Below, in pieces: positions 61,304-64,000 of a DNA stretch of 64,000 nucleotides. Position 1 is the stretch's first letter, and each line of letters starts with the position of its first letter. The DNA comes from Halomonas maura (GTDB lineage: Bacteria > Pseudomonadota > Gammaproteobacteria > Pseudomonadales > Halomonadaceae). Below the pieces are notes generated by a model that was given only the letters and a program-made list of their open reading frames with translations, did no database searches and had not been told where the DNA came from. The position numbers and the translations under genes are program-made. Location of the stretch: NCBI RefSeq assembly GCF_030409305.1, contig NZ_JAUFPQ010000018.1, positions 62,001-126,000 of the forward strand, in the 5' to 3' direction.

Positions 61304-61375
61304 GCTAGATAACATTGTTGAACGTGCCAGCACGTTCATCCAATATCATAGCGTTCCGTCTAATCACTGTTAAGT
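61304..61375 (+). other. attI site of the intact platform
   Basis: The site ends in a perfect core GTTAAGT (61369-61375), where the first cassette begins. The 21-bp block at 61304-61324 is identical to that at 53156-53176 in the relic. It lies 137 bases from the intI start, on the divergent side, as expected. Confidence 0.8.
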
Positions 61376-61429
61376 GCCTAATCTAGCTACACCTGTTCGC
61401 CTTAAAAACTATTTTTTTTAGAGGTAAAA

Positions 61430-62860
61430 TTGAAAAAATCATTCCAAACAATGATTGAACACCCTGAAACCAATTCTCTAGATCGAGATTGCAAATGGAT
61501 ACGTCCAGAATTTCATCCAATTGACGGAATTGGTGAGGAGGCGTTATGGAGGCTTGAAGGGCTAATTGTTGCAATTGGATTTATAGACAGTGAGCGACAA
61601 TGCATTATCGGTAGCGGCGTTATGATTGCCCCAGGGCTTTGCTTGACAGCGACTCATGTCATCGAAGAAACAATAGAGAAACATCCGCTATTATTTACAT
61701 TTCCAAGTGATAGCAGTATGAGAATTTGGACGCCTCAAGACTTCTCTGCTCAGGAAAAAGTATCTTTAGGATTATTGCCATTTCAAAAGCCAGAACCCAA
61801 ATACAGTGATGTTGGGATTTTATCCTATTCACCTTTCTCCAAGTTCAAAGATAATGATAATTATCTTTTCGCTCCCATTGAAGCATCCGTTCCTAAGATA
61901 GGTGAAAGGCTTTGGTCTACAGGATATCGAGAAATATTAAATGATGGCGTACCCACCATATCATTCTTTATTACTTCTGGACTAGTAACTGAACAATACC
62001 TAGAAGGTAGAGGGGCACATATTAATGGACCTTGTATTGAAGTTGCTATGCAAGCTTTAGGAGGTATGAGCGGGGGACCAGTATTTAATGTTGAAGGAAG
62101 AGTAGTTGGAGTTATTTCTTCTTGTTTAGAAGGTCAAGATGATTCGAAGGGCCCTACTTATGTTTCTCTTGTTTGGACATCACTCTTATCAACAGTACAT
62201 TCACCATGGCCAGAAGGTCATTGGCCAGAAGAAGTAGCTGGTATACAGACTGCTTCAAATGGAGAAGGCGCTCGACTGTTAGGAAAAGCGAGATTCGATG
62301 AACATGGTGCGTTTCGGGTTAAATTTCCTGAGCAAACCTCGGATTCGATGTTGTCAGTATTAAAGTCTGCTGGTGTTGAATTTCCAAATGAAGACTATGA
62401 ATTTTCGGATTTTGCTTACGAGAATTTTGAAGAGTTTCTGGAAGAAGAAGGTCTTAAATATTTATCAGTGGCAGATAAGAGTGTTTTTGATCGTGCTCTT
62501 ATGAAAAAAGATTATTCGGAAACGTTGAAACTATTTAATTGTTTTGATGCCTACATCATGGAAGGCTTAGAAGACTTGTCTATTGAGTCTGTTTCATTGT
62601 TAGATGATGGAAATATAGGTATTAATGCATTATTTGATATGAGAATAGTATTTCTTCGATTGCAAATATCTAAAGTAGAGCATGAATATTATAAGCCTTC
62701 AATCACCTCTATTGGGAGCCTCCACAATCAAGAACAAGATGAAGATAATATTTATTACGACCATTATGCTAGACCATTCTACCGAGTTAATTTTAAATAT
62801 AATGTTCAGTCCGGCGAATGCGAAGATATAAGGTTTCAACTCTTATCTATGAAAGTATAA
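61430..62860 (+). CDS. Trypsin-like serine protease (first cassette of intact array)
   Basis: The 476-residue protein has a chymotrypsin-fold protease domain at about 40-240. The catalytic triad is visible: H76 (LTATHVIE), D127 (KYSDVGIL) and S214 (GGMSGGPV). There is no signal peptide, so it acts in the cytoplasm. A second part of about 230 residues has no recognised domain and is acidic in its middle (EEFLEEEG). The gene is strongly AT-rich. Such cytoplasmic proteases occur as effectors in anti-phage systems, but no sensor is fused. It ends 8 bases before attC. Confidence 0.88.
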   Translation: MKKSFQTMIEHPETNSLDRDCKWIRPEFHPIDGIGEEALWRLEGLIVAIGFIDSERQCIIGSGVMIAPGLCLTATHVIEETIEKHPLLFTFPSDSSMRIWTPQDFSAQEKVSLGLLPFQKPEPKYSDVGILSYSPFSKFKDNDNYLFAPIEASVPKIGERLWSTGYREILNDGVPTISFFITSGLVTEQYLEGRGAHINGPCIEVAMQALGGMSGGPVFNVEGRVVGVISSCLEGQDDSKGPTYVSLVWTSLLSTVHSPWPEGHWPEEVAGIQTASNGEGARLLGKARFDEHGAFRVKFPEQTSDSMLSVLKSAGVEFPNEDYEFSDFAYENFEEFLEEEGLKYLSVADKSVFDRALMKKDYSETLKLFNCFDAYIMEGLEDLSIESVSLLDDGNIGINALFDMRIVFLRLQISKVEHEYYKPSITSIGSLHNQEQDEDNIYYDHYARPFYRVNFKYNVQSGECEDIRFQLLSMKV

Positions 62861-62867
62861 TGCCGGC

Positions 62868-62968
62868 ACTTAACAAAGCAATAAAGTCGGATTCGTAACA
62901 GTTGGCTCGGTTCCGCTACGCTACACATTATAGCCAACTATTACTCACCGCTTATTGCGGCGTTAGTG
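62868..62968 (+). other. attC site of the protease cassette
   Basis: R'' ACTTAAC (62868-62874) with AAAGCAATAAAG spacer pairs with the far side CTTATTGCGGC and R' GTTAGTG (62962-62968). The 101-base element has the inverted internal GTTGGCT / AGCCAAC pair (about 62900-62941) typical of Vibrio-type attC. It ends the protease cassette. Confidence 0.85.
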
Positions 62969-62989
62969 CGATAAGCCAAGAGTAATGAA

Positions 62990-64000
62990 ATGCGAATGAA
63001 TATAGTCGAAAAAAATGGATACAATCTGTTCAGTTTAGCCAGAATAAACGTAATCTTGGGGAAGAATGGATGTGGAAAAAGCACCACATTAAAGAAAATT
63101 GAACAGGCTCTGGAGCATGATGAGAATTTTGGCAATACACGCTATATAACACCAGAGAGAGGCGGTTCATTAACATTTGATGCCAGCTTGGCTCAAAACT
63201 CCACAAATGAGCAATGGCTTAACAACCAACTTAGAAATAACCAATTTGTACAATTTAAACAGCAAACGCTTCTTCAGTTTAGAAAGCTTGAGCTCTTAAG
63301 CCTCAGGGAAATTGAAAAGCAGCCCGAACTTAGAAATGACCACAATTACACTTTTCAAAGTATTGTTGATTTAATTAACAGTCTTCTCGACAACATAGAG
63401 GTTCGCCGTGAAGGGACGGATTTTAAGATCTATTCATTGGAAAAAGGGTCTGAAATATCGCCCAAAGATATAAGTAGTGGTGAATCTGAGCTGATATCGC
63501 TTGGTATTGAGTGCCTAGTCTTTGCCAAAGAATGTATCTCCAATAAGACAAATATTTTGTTTTTGGATGAGCCCGATGCTCACCTACACCCAGACTTGCA
63601 GTCGAGGCTCGGCCATTTTCTTAAGAACCTGGTTGATGGACATAAATTTTTTGTTATCACGGCGACTCATAGCACCTCTTTTTTAGGCGCTTTCGATACG
63701 TGTAACGATGTGGCAATTGATTTTGTTGTTTCCGGGCAAACAGATATACAGTTCAAACCAATAAGTGATGTTTACAGGAAGATACTGCCCGTATTTGGTG
63801 CGCACCCATTGTCCAACGTATTCAATGAAGCCCCGATCTTCCTCGTTGAGGGAGAGGATGATGAAAGGGTCTGGCAGCAAGCAATCAGGACTTCACAGGG
63901 AAGACTAAAAGTATTTCCCTGCGCTGTCGATAGCATCACCCGTTTGAATGAATATGAAACTGAAGTGGCAAGTGTGATCAACTCAATCTATGACAATGCC
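62990..64000 (+). CDS. AAA ATPase with TOPRIM-like segment, 5' part (cut by window end)
   Basis: The frame stays open to the last base (337 codons). Walker A is at 24-32 (GKNGCGKST), the ABC-type signature SSGES at 162-166 and Walker B with H-loop at 189-201 (ILFLDEPDAHLHP). An IFLVEGEDDERVW segment at 283-295 matches the start of a TOPRIM metal-binding domain. This order is that of OLD-family or AAA15-type nucleases in anti-phage defence. The start could also be the ATG at 62996. It directly follows an attC, so it is the second cassette. The C-terminus is not seen. Confidence 0.82.
   Translation, partial: MRMNIVEKNGYNLFSLARINVILGKNGCGKSTTLKKIEQALEHDENFGNTRYITPERGGSLTFDASLAQNSTNEQWLNNQLRNNQFVQFKQQTLLQFRKLELLSLREIEKQPELRNDHNYTFQSIVDLINSLLDNIEVRREGTDFKIYSLEKGSEISPKDISSGESELISLGIECLVFAKECISNKTNILFLDEPDAHLHPDLQSRLGHFLKNLVDGHKFFVITATHSTSFLGAFDTCNDVAIDFVVSGQTDIQFKPISDVYRKILPVFGAHPLSNVFNEAPIFLVEGEDDERVWQQAIRTSQGRLKVFPCAVDSITRLNEYETEVASVINSIYDNA

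Overview
The window is a GC-rich (apparently mid-to-high 60s %) gammaproteobacterial chromosome segment with an AT-richer insert at its right end. The gene set points to a halophilic or marine Halomonas-like organism: an NhaD sodium/proton antiporter, a complete Zur-type zinc-starvation locus, and a homogentisate pathway block. This placement is inferred from gene content; no rRNA or other marker gene is present. No tRNA, rRNA or CRISPR array was seen.

1-9.6 kb holds housekeeping and stress genes: a truncated membrane sensor, YejK, a two-gene ABC exporter, DUF6494, a parvulin, a HIT protein, a SleB-type wall hydrolase, and a LysR / pirin / isochorismatase / pirin / ABM group. 9.6-14.5 kb is a zinc-limitation locus (DUF1826, dksA2, a 24-aa ORF, folE2, znuB, znuC, znuA) with two Zur-like palindromes in its two divergent promoter regions. 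14.7-24.8 kb carries an Asp/Glu-racemase-family protein, a GFA protein, nhaD with a structured leader, a ChaN-PDZ protein, an rRNA/tRNA-type methyltransferase relative, a YbaK deacylase, a DUF411 protein, a Spy-like protein with seventeen 13-residue repeats, and YjbQ.

24.9-34.2 kb holds GST/cupin genes, a LysR-DoxX pair, glutathionyl-hydroquinone reductase, a DODA-type dioxygenase and the maiA-fahA-hmgA operon, which faces a MarR regulator across an intergenic region rich in inverted repeats. 34.2-43.1 kb has a PLP dehydratase, a periplasmic binding protein, an unusual CLC protein, Amt with a sigma-54-type promoter, a MocR regulator with a divergent LysE exporter, and a PhzF gene preceded by a partial tandem duplication. 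43.2-52.3 kb is an ECF42-type sigma factor followed by its typical YCII/VOC/DUF1428 partners, then a methyltransferase, GlxA- and AraC-type regulators, RidA, a CDF transporter and a RhtB exporter.

52.4-64 kb is an integron region. A relic platform (intI reduced to its two ends, plus attI) is followed by a low-GC array of small cassettes: DUF1993, GNAT, nucleotidyltransferase, HAD, VOC, ABM, VOC and GNAT. Two GC-rich ordinary genes come next. Then a second, intact platform (intI, attI) begins an array whose first two cassettes are a trypsin-like protease and an AAA ATPase with a TOPRIM-like segment, cut by the window end. The two platforms are recognisable duplicates of each other. The last two cassettes resemble components of anti-phage systems and are the best candidates for new biology here.
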